From positions 1 through 21,060 of IMG/VR virus record IMGVR_UViG_3300017739_003884: DNA of 21,060 nucleotides; one strand, given 5' to 3'. Both the position numbers and the translations under genes were made by a program. Positions 7,757-14,711 of the stretch are shown in pieces. Source of the DNA: a virus. The notes under the pieces were generated by a model that had not been told where the DNA came from, ran no database searches, and was given only the letters and a program-made list of their open reading frames with translations. How positions within the stretch are numbered: position 1 is the first letter of the stretch; each line of letters begins with the position of its first letter.

Positions 7757-8292
7757 TGGCCGTAACTGTTAAACCTGAAGATTTATCACCTCAATTTCTT
7801 AAAAGAGTTGAAGGTAGATATGGAAAAATTCATCCAAATGATTTCTTTAGTGCTAATTTAGGCACCTATTACAAATTTGATCCTTCATACAAATCTGAAG
7901 GAGGGGGAAAAACCCATAAAGTATTACCTTTAGCCAGCTTTATTGATTTATATAAAAACTTGGGCCAATCTAAAAACTCAGCAAAATCACTTAAAACAAA
8001 ACCTGAATTAAGGGGTGATAAGGAGTATCAAACCCAAGCAGATAAAGTAATTAATACATTTAATTCATTTAGAACCTTTTTTAGAAAAAATTATCCTGAT
8101 CAATATTCTTTAGTAAAAAACAGTATTAAAGAAATAGAAGGCATGGGGTATAATACACCATTTGCATTTAAAAAAAAAGGCTCTTCTGCTAATATTTCAC
8201 AATACCTTAAAATGGGGTATAAACCTGTAAATCAAAAAGCTCTTAGAAAAAAATCAAAGGGATTTGAGTTTATAGATTTGTATAAAGATTAA
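7756..8292 (+). CDS. Hypothetical protein in head module
   Basis: A 178-residue basic protein. It begins MAVTVKPEDLSPQFLKRVEGRYG and ends with a Lys-rich stretch and KGFEFIDLYKD. There is no signal peptide, membrane segment or recognisable catalytic motif. The start is fixed by TAATG coupling to the preceding gene. It is flanked by probable head-assembly genes, so a structural or assembly role is likely by context only. Confidence 0.65.
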   Translation: MAVTVKPEDLSPQFLKRVEGRYGKIHPNDFFSANLGTYYKFDPSYKSEGGGKTHKVLPLASFIDLYKNLGQSKNSAKSLKTKPELRGDKEYQTQADKVINTFNSFRTFFRKNYPDQYSLVKNSIKEIEGMGYNTPFAFKKKGSSANISQYLKMGYKPVNQKALRKKSKGFEFIDLYKD

Positions 8293-8300
8293 TATTTATA
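8291..8300 (+). promoter_or_regulatory. AATATTTATA motif
   Basis: AATATTTATA overlaps the preceding stop and ends 3 nt before the ATG at 8304. If it is a -10-like element, the transcript would start inside the coding sequence, so it might instead act as an A/T-rich translation-start context. It is still one of the best copies of the motif. Confidence 0.4.
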
Positions 8301-8303
8301 AAC

Positions 8304-9362
8304 ATGAAGACACTTCAAGAACAATATAATTTAATTAAAGAAGGAAAGGGACATAAAAATACATTTATGAAAGAAGCAAAACGTTTGTTTCCTAATATTG
8401 TTCCTAATGCTGCTACATTTAATCAAACTACTAAGTTATTAAAGCAACGTAGTGTAATTAGTGAAAATATATTCCCTTTAATGCCCTCTTCTGGGTTAAA
8501 CCCATTTACAACCTTTGATAAATTTGTAAATGAAGATGTAAAGGCAACTGAAACTAAAACTACTAAAGAAGTAGAAGAAGCTGAAATAAAAACTTACGAC
8601 TATAAGGACCCTAAAAATTTAAATAACCAAATTTTTGATCAATACCTTAATGGTTTAAGAGTTGAAATGGAAAAGGATCCTAAATTAACTATGGATGAAG
8701 CTAAAGAAGTAGTTGCTAAAAACTTAGAAAAAGATTCAATTTTTTATACTAAAAATGCTGCTTTTAAAGTAGATGGTTTAGGATATGAAGAATTAAAACA
8801 ACAAGAAGAACCAAAAGGAAAATACAAATCATCCGGCTACGGAGACTTAAAAGAAAATAAAATGAACCAATCAGAAGACTTAAAAGAATTATTAGAAGAA
8901 GCAGTAGCTGGAATCCCATCTATTGGCAACCCCTTTGCAGATAAGAAAAAAGAAAACTACGAATCTAAGTTTGAAGCTTTTTTAAATGAAGAAAAGGAAG
9001 AAAAAAACGAAGGCAAAGAAGAAGTAGAAGAAGGTGAAGCTGCCTATGAGTACGAAAAAGGAAAAAAAGCAGGTGAAAAAATAAAAGAAGAGGAGAAAGA
9101 GCCTAAAAAAGAAGGCAAAATGAAATATGCTGAAGTAGTTAAAAAAGCCGAAAAATTAGGTGAAATGGCTAAAAATAAAGTAATGATGGAAGTTTATGGT
9201 AAGAAAAAAAGAGAATTAGAAGAAACTTTAGGCACTATAAATGAAGATTCTAACCTATCAGAATTTATTGATGAAGGAAAAAAGAAAGAACTTCAATCCG
9301 AAATTACTTTATATGAAAAAGCATACATGACTGCTGAAGCTAACTACAACACTAATGCATAA
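8304..9362 (+). CDS. Charged phage protein with N-terminal YNLIKEGK-type domain; possible prohead core component
   Basis: A 352-residue protein of two unlike parts. Residues 1-~56 (LQEQYNLIKEGKGHKNTFMKEAKRLFPN..., then TTKLLKQRSVI) form a compact domain of a type I recall from phage structural proteins of marine and Bacteroidetes phages; it has no assigned function. Residues ~80-352 are extremely rich in Glu and Lys, helical and low-complexity (EEKEEKNEGKEEVEEGEA). Position between portal and protease, and charged helical composition, suggest an internal prohead core protein like T4 gp67/gp68. Several (L/I)xE tripeptides could be protease sites. The stop overlaps the protease start (TAATG). 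The functional assignment is inferred. Confidence 0.65.
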   Translation: MKTLQEQYNLIKEGKGHKNTFMKEAKRLFPNIVPNAATFNQTTKLLKQRSVISENIFPLMPSSGLNPFTTFDKFVNEDVKATETKTTKEVEEAEIKTYDYKDPKNLNNQIFDQYLNGLRVEMEKDPKLTMDEAKEVVAKNLEKDSIFYTKNAAFKVDGLGYEELKQQEEPKGKYKSSGYGDLKENKMNQSEDLKELLEEAVAGIPSIGNPFADKKKENYESKFEAFLNEEKEEKNEGKEEVEEGEAAYEYEKGKKAGEKIKEEEKEPKKEGKMKYAEVVKKAEKLGEMAKNKVMMEVYGKKKRELEETLGTINEDSNLSEFIDEGKKKELQSEITLYEKAYMTAEANYNTNA

Positions 9363-9976
9363 TGCAAACCCTTATAGAGACTCAACTTTTTGAAATTTCT
9401 CCTCAATCATTAACCGAGGCTAAAACATCTGAAAAAGGTAATTTACTTGTTTCAGGCAGGTTACAAGCAGCACAAACCAAAAACGGTAATGGCAGGTACT
9501 ACCCCAGAGAAATTTTACAAAGAGAAGTTAAAAACTATAAAGATGGTCCTGTTAAAGAAAACAGAGCATTAGGTGAATTAGATCATCCTGATTCTTCTAT
9601 TATTAATTTAAAAAATGTATCTCATAATATTAAAGATATTTATTTTGAAGAAGATGATGTAATGGGTTTAGTAGAAATCCTCCCAACCCCTTCAGGCAAC
9701 ATATTAAAAGAGTTATTTAAAAATGGGATTTCAGTAGGTATTTCTTCTAGAGGCATGGGTAGTTTAAAACCTGGACAAAATGGAGTACAAGAAGTACAAG
9801 ATGATTTTGAATTATTATGCTTTGACTTTGTATCAACTCCTTCAACCCCAGGAGCTTATATGCATACTATTAAAGAAGGATTAGATTTTTCGTCCCTAGT
9901 TATTGATGAGTATAATAAAATTAATGAAGTAATTACGGAAATACTATGTAACAATGGCCAATGCCCAGTAGTATAA
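9362..9976 (+). CDS. gp21: Prohead core protease (T4 gp21-like, S80 peptidase)
   Basis: A 204-residue serine protease that degrades the scaffold and trims capsid proteins before packaging. Conserved blocks are visible in order: NGNGRYYPREIL (41-52), LGELDHPDS with the probable catalytic His75 (70-78), GISVGISSRGMGS with the probable nucleophile Ser128 (122-134), and FDFVSTPSTPGAYM (154-167). These match the gp21/S80 family, whose size is about 210 residues. The start is fixed by TAATG overlap with the previous gene. The gene is followed by a strong terminator, which separates it from the abundantly needed scaffold and capsid genes. Exact catalytic residues are assigned by motif and not proved. 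Confidence 0.93.
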   Translation: MQTLIETQLFEISPQSLTEAKTSEKGNLLVSGRLQAAQTKNGNGRYYPREILQREVKNYKDGPVKENRALGELDHPDSSIINLKNVSHNIKDIYFEEDDVMGLVEILPTPSGNILKELFKNGISVGISSRGMGSLKPGQNGVQEVQDDFELLCFDFVSTPSTPGAYMHTIKEGLDFSSLVIDEYNKINEVITEILCNNGQCPVV

Positions 9977-9994
9977 AAGTTTATTTTTTAATAT

Positions 9995-10037
9995 AAAAAA
10001 AGAGGATGCAAAAAAAAATGCATCCTCTCTTTTTTTT
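9995..10037 (+). terminator. Rho-independent terminator after the protease gene
   Basis: A perfect 10-bp stem, AGAGGATGCA (10001-10010) with TGCATCCTCT (10019-10028), closes an eight-A loop. An A-run precedes it and a T-run (10030-10037) follows. The A- and T-runs could allow function in both orientations, but no minus-strand genes are present. Confidence 0.9.
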
Positions 10038-10038
10038 A

Positions 10039-10046
10039 TATATTTA
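10039..10046 (+). promoter_or_regulatory. TATATTTA motif before the scaffold leader
   Basis: TATATTTA directly follows the terminator T-run and precedes the ~100-nt leader of the scaffold gene. It is a weaker copy of the recurrent element, well placed to start a scaffold/capsid transcript. Confidence 0.4.
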
Positions 10047-10055
10047 CCCATGAAT

Positions 10056-10121
10056 GTGTCGTCAGTCTATACGACACCGATTTTATATTAATCACTATTA
10101 CGCTTCTACAGAATAAGCGTA
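10056..10121 (+). promoter_or_regulatory. Two-hairpin leader of the scaffold gene
   Basis: Two perfect 7-bp inverted repeats lie in tandem. GTGTCGT (10056-10062) pairs with ACGACAC (10071-10077), and TACGCTT (10099-10105) pairs with AAGCGTA (10115-10121), with loops of 8 and 9 nt. This 168-nt gap is the longest non-coding stretch in the window. The hairpins are G+C-rich relative to their surroundings and lie between terminator and ATG, where they could stabilise or regulate the scaffold/capsid mRNA. No known riboswitch is recognised. Confidence 0.5.
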
Positions 10122-10144
10122 TTTTCCCAAAAAATTTAGGAACT

Positions 10145-11254
10145 ATGGCAAACAGAGACTTGTTAGCAGACGCTATTGCGGATGCAAAAGCAGTTAAAGA
10201 AGTAGCTATCGCTAATGCGAAAGCCGCTTTAGAAGAAGCTTTTACACCTCATCTTAAAGACATGCTTGCTCAAAAAATTAACGAAATGGAAGATTTGGAA
10301 GAAACCGAACTTGCAGAAGTTGATAAAGAGAAAAAGATGGACGAAGAGAAAGAGATGGATGAAGCTTACGGTAAAAAAGACATGGACGAAATGAAAGACA
10401 TGGACGAAGAAAAGGACATGGATGAAATGAAGGACATGGATGAAGAACTCGATTTAGAAGAAATTCTAGCCGAGTTAGAACTCGAGGAAGAAAAGGACAT
10501 GGATGAAATGAAAGACATGGATGAAGCTAAGGACATGGACGAAATGAAAAAGGACATGGACGAGGAAAAAGACATGGATGAAATGAAAGACGTGGACGAA
10601 ATGAAAAAGGATATGGATGAAGACATGGACATAAAGGACATGGATGATGCCGAAATAAGCCTCGAGGACATGAGTGAAGATGAGTTAAAAACCATGATTG
10701 AAGATGTTATTGAAGACATGATTGAAGATGGTGAACTCGTTCCTGGCCCAAATGCAGATGAGTCTGAAGAAGAAGAAATGGAAGACACAGATGATGGTAT
10801 GGAAGGAGACGCTGACGTAGATATCGAAGTTGATGATATTGATCTTGAAGAAGGTAAAGAAAAAGTTGATGAGGAAAAGGATAAAATGGAAGAAGAATTA
10901 GCGGAAGCTAAAGAAGCAATCACCCAATTACGTTCTGATCTTAATGAAGTTAACTTATTAAACTCTAAATTACTCTATACTAATAAGATTTTCAGAGGTA
11001 AATCCCTTACAGAAAATCAAAAAATTAAGGTTTTAAAGGCTTTTGATAAAGCCGAAACAGTTAAACAAGCAAAAACCATTTTTGAAACTCTTAATGAAAA
11101 TTTAGTTACTAAATCTACTAAATCTAACATTAGAGAATCATTAGGTTCTGCTTCTAAACCTGCGGGTGTTGCTCCTAAGCGTAATCTGAATGAAGGTATT
11201 ATTCAAGAAGATGCTATGATAGCACGCTTCCAAAAATTAGCAGGTATTAATTAA
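10145..11254 (+). CDS. gp22: Prohead core scaffolding protein (T4 gp22-like) with acidic Met-rich repeats
   Basis: A 369-residue, extremely acidic protein in the gp22 position between protease and capsid genes. Residues 1-48 form an Ala-rich helix. Residues ~65-168 are a low-complexity array of MDEMKD and MDEEKD units. Residues ~169-245 are an Asp/Glu tail region. Residues ~245-330 form a coiled coil (DEEKDKMEEELAEAKEAITQ) and a conserved-looking segment, NLLNSKLLYTNKIFRGKSL. The C-terminus is QEDAMIARFQKLAGIN. The scaffold fills the prohead and is digested by the gp21-type protease; IIQE near the C-terminus fits the (L/I)xE cleavage preference of T4. Identity rests on context, composition and the C-terminal segment. 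It has a dedicated leader and probably shares a transcript with the capsid gene, 23 nt downstream. Confidence 0.8.
   Translation: MANRDLLADAIADAKAVKEVAIANAKAALEEAFTPHLKDMLAQKINEMEDLEETELAEVDKEKKMDEEKEMDEAYGKKDMDEMKDMDEEKDMDEMKDMDEELDLEEILAELELEEEKDMDEMKDMDEAKDMDEMKKDMDEEKDMDEMKDVDEMKKDMDEDMDIKDMDDAEISLEDMSEDELKTMIEDVIEDMIEDGELVPGPNADESEEEEMEDTDDGMEGDADVDIEVDDIDLEEGKEKVDEEKDKMEEELAEAKEAITQLRSDLNEVNLLNSKLLYTNKIFRGKSLTENQKIKVLKAFDKAETVKQAKTIFETLNENLVTKSTKSNIRESLGSASKPAGVAPKRNLNEGIIQEDAMIARFQKLAGIN
10337..10648 (+). repeat. 18-nt-type tandem repeat coding for KDMDEM units
   Basis: The DNA repeats variants of GACATGGATGAAATGAAA (six codons), sometimes shortened to four codons, coding for MDEMKD, MDEEKD and MDEAKD units. 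The array is interrupted around 10450-10495 by a segment coding for LDLEEILAELELEEE. Copies differ at third-codon positions (GAC/GAT, AAG/AAA), so the array is not a very recent expansion. Confidence 0.8.
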
Positions 11255-11277
11255 TCTTAACTTTTAAAAACAAAAAA

Positions 11278-12942
11278 ATGTCAAATTTAAATTCTCTTTT
11301 AGAGAGCGCTAATCAGTGGAAATCAGTTCAGTCTGATGCCGCTAAATTAGCCTCAAAATGGGATAAGACAGGGTTGTTAGAAGGCCTCGGAAATGAGGTT
11401 GAAAAAAACAACATGTCTTTAATCCTTGAAAACCAGGCGAAACAACTCGTTGTTGAATCGTCTCAAACTAGTGGTGGTATCGGTAATGGTGCCTCCTTTG
11501 CAGGTGGTCAAGGTGAACAGTGGGCTGGTATTGCTCTTCCTCTCGTAAGAAAGGTATTTGGTCAAATTGCAGCGAAAGATTTCGTTAGCGTTCAACCAAT
11601 GAGCTTACCTTCAGGCCTCGTGTTCTTCCTTGATTTCCAATATGGTGGTGGTAAAGCTCTTGATAGCGGCACTAGCATTGATGGTGGTAAATTCACTGCA
11701 GGTGGTGATGTATTTGGTGCTGGCTCTATGTACGGTCAAACTGATACTGCTACTGCCCCAACTGGTGGTTTATATGGTGCAGGTAAGTGGACTTACTCTA
11801 CTAACGTAACCCAATCTTTACCTCTTACTCCTGGTGGATTCGTTTCTGCTTCTTGGGCAGATCTCGGATACGATTCTGATCTTTCAGCTTCTGTTTCTGC
11901 TGGTGATATTGTAAAAGTAACTATTGCAGGTACTAACTTCAAAAACGCAGATGAAGAAGGTGCAAGAGGTATGAATATTAGTGCAGGTGGTGGTGTAGAT
12001 ACAAATAATAATTATGCAGCCTACAATAACTTTGATGGTACTAACTTTAATTTATTTGTTTCTTCATCTCCTCAGGATGCACCTACTGATGTTCAGGTAG
12101 TTTACCCACAACAAACCACAGCTCAATTGAGAGGTGATTTCGAAGACGGTAATACTAACTTAAACGAGGAAAACAATCCTATTGATATCCCAGAAATCAA
12201 TGTTAAATTAAAGTCTGAAGCTATTGTTGCTAAAACTAAAAAGTTAAAGGCTGTATGGACTCCTGAATTTGCTCAAGATTTGAATGCTTACCACAGCTTG
12301 GATGCTGAGGCTGAGTTAACTTCAATCATGAGTGAATACATCGCTCTTGAGATTGATTTGGAAATCCTTGGTATGTTGATCGAAAATGCTCTTACTACTG
12401 ACTACTGGTCAGCTGTTAATAACAGAGCATATGATGGCACTACTGATACTCCTTCAACTAGTGATCTTGGATTCTTTAATACACAGGGTCAATGGTTCCA
12501 GACTTTAGGTACTAAATTAAATAAGGTATCTAATAAGATTCACCAGTTAACTTTAAGAGGAGGCGCTAACTTCTTAGTTTGCTCTCCAACTATTGGTACT
12601 ATTTTGGAATCAATTCCTGGATTTGCTGCCTCTGATGGTGCTGATGCTGATTCTATGAATTATGCATTTGGTATCCAAAAAGTTGGTAACTTAAATAGTA
12701 AGTACCAAGTTTATAAGAACCCATACATGACTGAAAACACAATCTTGTTAGGATTCAAAGGCTCACAATTCTTGGAAACAGGTGCTACTTTCGCTCCTTA
12801 CATTCCATTAATTATGACACCTCTTGTATACGATCCAGATACCTTTACTCCAAGAAAAGGTCTCTTAACTCGTTATGCTAAGAAGATGTTGAGACCTGAA
12901 TACTACGCTAAGATCTATGTTAATGGTTTGAATACCCTCTAA
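11278..12942 (+). CDS. gp23: Major capsid protein (T4 gp23-like)
   Basis: A 554-residue HK97-fold shell protein. The gp23 signature is clear at residues ~81-112: QWAGIALPLVRKVFGQIAAK followed by VSVQPMSLPSG. The C-terminal part has the family features LGFKGSQFLETGATFAPYIPL and a PRKGLLTRYAKKMLRPEYYAKI ending. Residues 1-~60 are a helical delta-like segment probably removed by the gp21-type protease. Candidate sites are ILE51 and VVE60, the latter just before the Gly-rich SSQTSGGIG. Middle residues (~120-290) are Gly/Ser/Thr-rich and probably form a surface insertion. The start is preceded by AAAAACAAAAAA and no Shine-Dalgarno. Codon use is richer in C-ending codons (TTC, AAC, TAC) than its neighbours, as expected for the most abundant protein. 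Confidence 0.95.
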   Translation: MSNLNSLLESANQWKSVQSDAAKLASKWDKTGLLEGLGNEVEKNNMSLILENQAKQLVVESSQTSGGIGNGASFAGGQGEQWAGIALPLVRKVFGQIAAKDFVSVQPMSLPSGLVFFLDFQYGGGKALDSGTSIDGGKFTAGGDVFGAGSMYGQTDTATAPTGGLYGAGKWTYSTNVTQSLPLTPGGFVSASWADLGYDSDLSASVSAGDIVKVTIAGTNFKNADEEGARGMNISAGGGVDTNNNYAAYNNFDGTNFNLFVSSSPQDAPTDVQVVYPQQTTAQLRGDFEDGNTNLNEENNPIDIPEINVKLKSEAIVAKTKKLKAVWTPEFAQDLNAYHSLDAEAELTSIMSEYIALEIDLEILGMLIENALTTDYWSAVNNRAYDGTTDTPSTSDLGFFNTQGQWFQTLGTKLNKVSNKIHQLTLRGGANFLVCSPTIGTILESIPGFAASDGADADSMNYAFGIQKVGNLNSKYQVYKNPYMTENTILLGFKGSQFLETGATFAPYIPLIMTPLVYDPDTFTPRKGLLTRYAKKMLRPEYYAKIYVNGLNTL

Positions 12943-12964
12943 TATAAATTTTAGAATATACTAA

Positions 12965-12999
12965 GAGAAAGCCCCACTTCGGTGGGGCTTTTTTATTCT
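12965..12999 (+). terminator. Strong rho-independent terminator after the capsid gene
   Basis: AAAGCCCCAC (12968-12977) pairs with GTGGGGCTTT (12982-12991) around a C(UUCG)G tetraloop, with a T-run to 12994. Flanking GAGAA/TTCTC can extend pairing. This is the most G+C-rich structure in the window and a textbook terminator after a highly expressed gene. Confidence 0.95.
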
Positions 13000-13012
13000 C
13001 TAGTAAGTATAC

Positions 13013-13022
13013 TATATTTATA
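13013..13022 (+). promoter_or_regulatory. TATATTTATA motif before the enzyme operon
   Basis: TATATTTATA lies between the capsid terminator and the ATG at 13048 (25 nt away). Because a terminator precedes it, the downstream three genes need their own promoter, and this is the best candidate. Confidence 0.5.
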
Positions 13023-13047
13023 GTAAACCAATAAAAGTATATATTAA

Positions 13048-13962
13048 ATGAAAGAGACACCCTCTCAGTTGCCAATTCCGGCATTTGTTATGAATTTTCC
13101 CTTCACATTAGACACAGCAGTTCCAAATAATGTTTGGATGCAAGAATTGGAGGAAGAAGCGTTAAAAGTAAATAAAGGGAACGCTTATAGACAATTTTTA
13201 GATTTATATCAATTTGTAGCAGGTAATGGACTTGTATGTAATCTTCCTGCTAAAGGAAATTATCAAGATTTAGTTTACGTTGCTAACTTAGGTATTTACC
13301 TCCCTCACATCAAAGATTCAAATAATATTATTATGGCTAACTTCACTTCAGAACCTCGTCAAGGTGAAGAAGAAGTAGGAAAACCATTCTTTGAATTAAT
13401 GGATTATAAAGTCCATATGTGTCCTTTTAAATGGGAAGGAGAAGCTGATCTAAAATATCTTTATGATAATGTTTACATAGGGGGATATGGAATCCGTTCA
13501 GACATTAAAGCTTATGAATGGATGGAAAAAGAATTTAATATGAAAATCATTAAACTTGAAATGGTTGATGAATATTTATATCACCTTGATTGTTCTATTT
13601 TCCCGTTAACTATGAATAAAACATTAGTTTGTACGGAACTCTTTAATGAAAATGAGCTAGCCGAATTATCACAATATACTAACATAATAAACGTAGAAAT
13701 TGACGATGCTCTTAATGGAATCACTAATTCCGTACGTTTAGGTAACATGATTTTATGTGCTTCTAATATTTCAGAACTAACTAGAGCAGATGAAAATTAT
13801 GATGCCGAAAGACATAAAATAGAAAGTCTAGAAAAAATATGCTTTAATGAAGGCTTAGAACCAGTATTCTTTAACCTTTCGGAATATATGAAATCAGGTG
13901 CTATGCTAAGTTGTATGATGATGCATTTGAATTACGTTGATTATACTAAATCTTTACTTTAA
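13048..13962 (+). CDS. Guanidino-group-modifying enzyme (DDAH/amidinotransferase-like)
   Basis: A 304-residue protein with the motif order of the amidinotransferase/dimethylarginine dimethylaminohydrolase superfamily. The early DLVYVANLGIYLP strand and SEPRQGEEE (101-109) fit the conserved Arg/Glu segment. FKWEGEAD (127-134) fits the FEGGD motif with Glu130. GGYGIRSD (145-152) fits the G-x-R(T/S) loop. YLYHLDCSIFPL (176-187) provides His179, and GAMLSCMMMHLN (284-295) provides the C-terminal nucleophile Cys289. A Cys-His-Glu triad is thus intact. Family members hydrolyse or transfer the amidino group of arginine, methylarginines or agmatine; which one here cannot be told. It is the first gene of a unit with phosphatidylserine decarboxylase and PhoH genes (TAATG overlap). 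Superfamily confidence is high; substrate is unknown. Confidence 0.82.
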   Translation: MKETPSQLPIPAFVMNFPFTLDTAVPNNVWMQELEEEALKVNKGNAYRQFLDLYQFVAGNGLVCNLPAKGNYQDLVYVANLGIYLPHIKDSNNIIMANFTSEPRQGEEEVGKPFFELMDYKVHMCPFKWEGEADLKYLYDNVYIGGYGIRSDIKAYEWMEKEFNMKIIKLEMVDEYLYHLDCSIFPLTMNKTLVCTELFNENELAELSQYTNIINVEIDDALNGITNSVRLGNMILCASNISELTRADENYDAERHKIESLEKICFNEGLEPVFFNLSEYMKSGAMLSCMMMHLNYVDYTKSLL

Positions 13963-14711
13963 TGGCTCAATATTTAGAAGATTGGTTAGATGGAGAAGTA
14001 GCTGAGCTTTCAAAGTTAGAAGTAGGAGAATTATCCAACACATTCTTTTTTAGGGACCCAATGCGCCCTAACTACATAGACTACAAACATTTTTACTCCC
14101 CGGCCGACGGTACTATTTTATACCAAAAGTTTATAGAAAATCCTACTGATCCCATAGTAGAGATTAAAGGTATGAATTATACTTTACAAGATGTACTTGG
14201 TAATAAACATTATAATCAACCCTCTCTTGTAATTGGCATATTTATGTCATTTTATGATGTTCATATAAATAGAATACCGTATGCTGGTATATTACAGTAT
14301 AAAGGATTAGATCCTATAGAATCTACTAACAAGCCTATGCTTGCTGTAGAAAAAGATATTTTAAATGCTGCTATTAATCCTAATAATTTAGAATATCTTA
14401 AATATAATGAAAGAATGTTAAATAAAATATATTCTCCACAATTGGATTATACTTATTATTTAGTACAAATTGCGGATGAAGATGTTAATGTAATTGCTCC
14501 TTTTATTAATGACCAAAATGCACCCGTATCACAAAATGAACGTTTTTCACTTATAAGATGGGGCTCACAAGTTGATTTAGTTCTTCCTTTAGATGAAAGA
14601 TATGATTTTGATCTTGTTTTAGAAGATACAATGCATATAAATGCAGGATTAGACAAACTAGTTAAAATTAATTTTAGAAATGACCCATTTCAACAACACC
14701 CCCAAAGCTGA
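13962..14711 (+). CDS. psd: Phosphatidylserine decarboxylase-like proenzyme (short, type A-like)
   Basis: A 249-residue protein matching the short (archaeal/type-A) phosphatidylserine decarboxylases. Blocks in order: FYSPADGTI (44-52) with the triad Asp49; VEIKGMNYTLQDVLG (66-80); GIFMSFYDVHINRIPYAG (92-109) with His101; LKYNERM (146-152); LVQIADEDVNVIAP (167-180); and NERFSLIRWGSQVDLVLP (192-209). The last contains Gly201-Ser202, where self-cleavage makes the pyruvoyl-bearing alpha chain. All three proenzyme-processing residues are present, so it looks active. Known members decarboxylate phosphatidylserine to phosphatidylethanolamine at the membrane; related enzymes use other substrates. No membrane segment is obvious. 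The gene overlaps its neighbours by 1 nt (upstream) and 32 nt (PhoH). Confidence 0.85.
   Translation: MAQYLEDWLDGEVAELSKLEVGELSNTFFFRDPMRPNYIDYKHFYSPADGTILYQKFIENPTDPIVEIKGMNYTLQDVLGNKHYNQPSLVIGIFMSFYDVHINRIPYAGILQYKGLDPIESTNKPMLAVEKDILNAAINPNNLEYLKYNERMLNKIYSPQLDYTYYLVQIADEDVNVIAPFINDQNAPVSQNERFSLIRWGSQVDLVLPLDERYDFDLVLEDTMHINAGLDKLVKINFRNDPFQQHPQS

Noticed and set aside
10050-10091. 13-codon open frame MNVSSVYTTPILY in the scaffold leader
   Set aside because: It overlaps the first hairpin and has no family support. A leader peptide is possible, but the length alone is no evidence.
10366-10923. Serine-rich 185-residue open frame on the minus strand
   Set aside because: It is the antisense of the acidic MDE/KDM repeats (GAC/GAT/CAT read backwards as Ser/Met/Ile codons) and lies wholly inside the scaffold gene.
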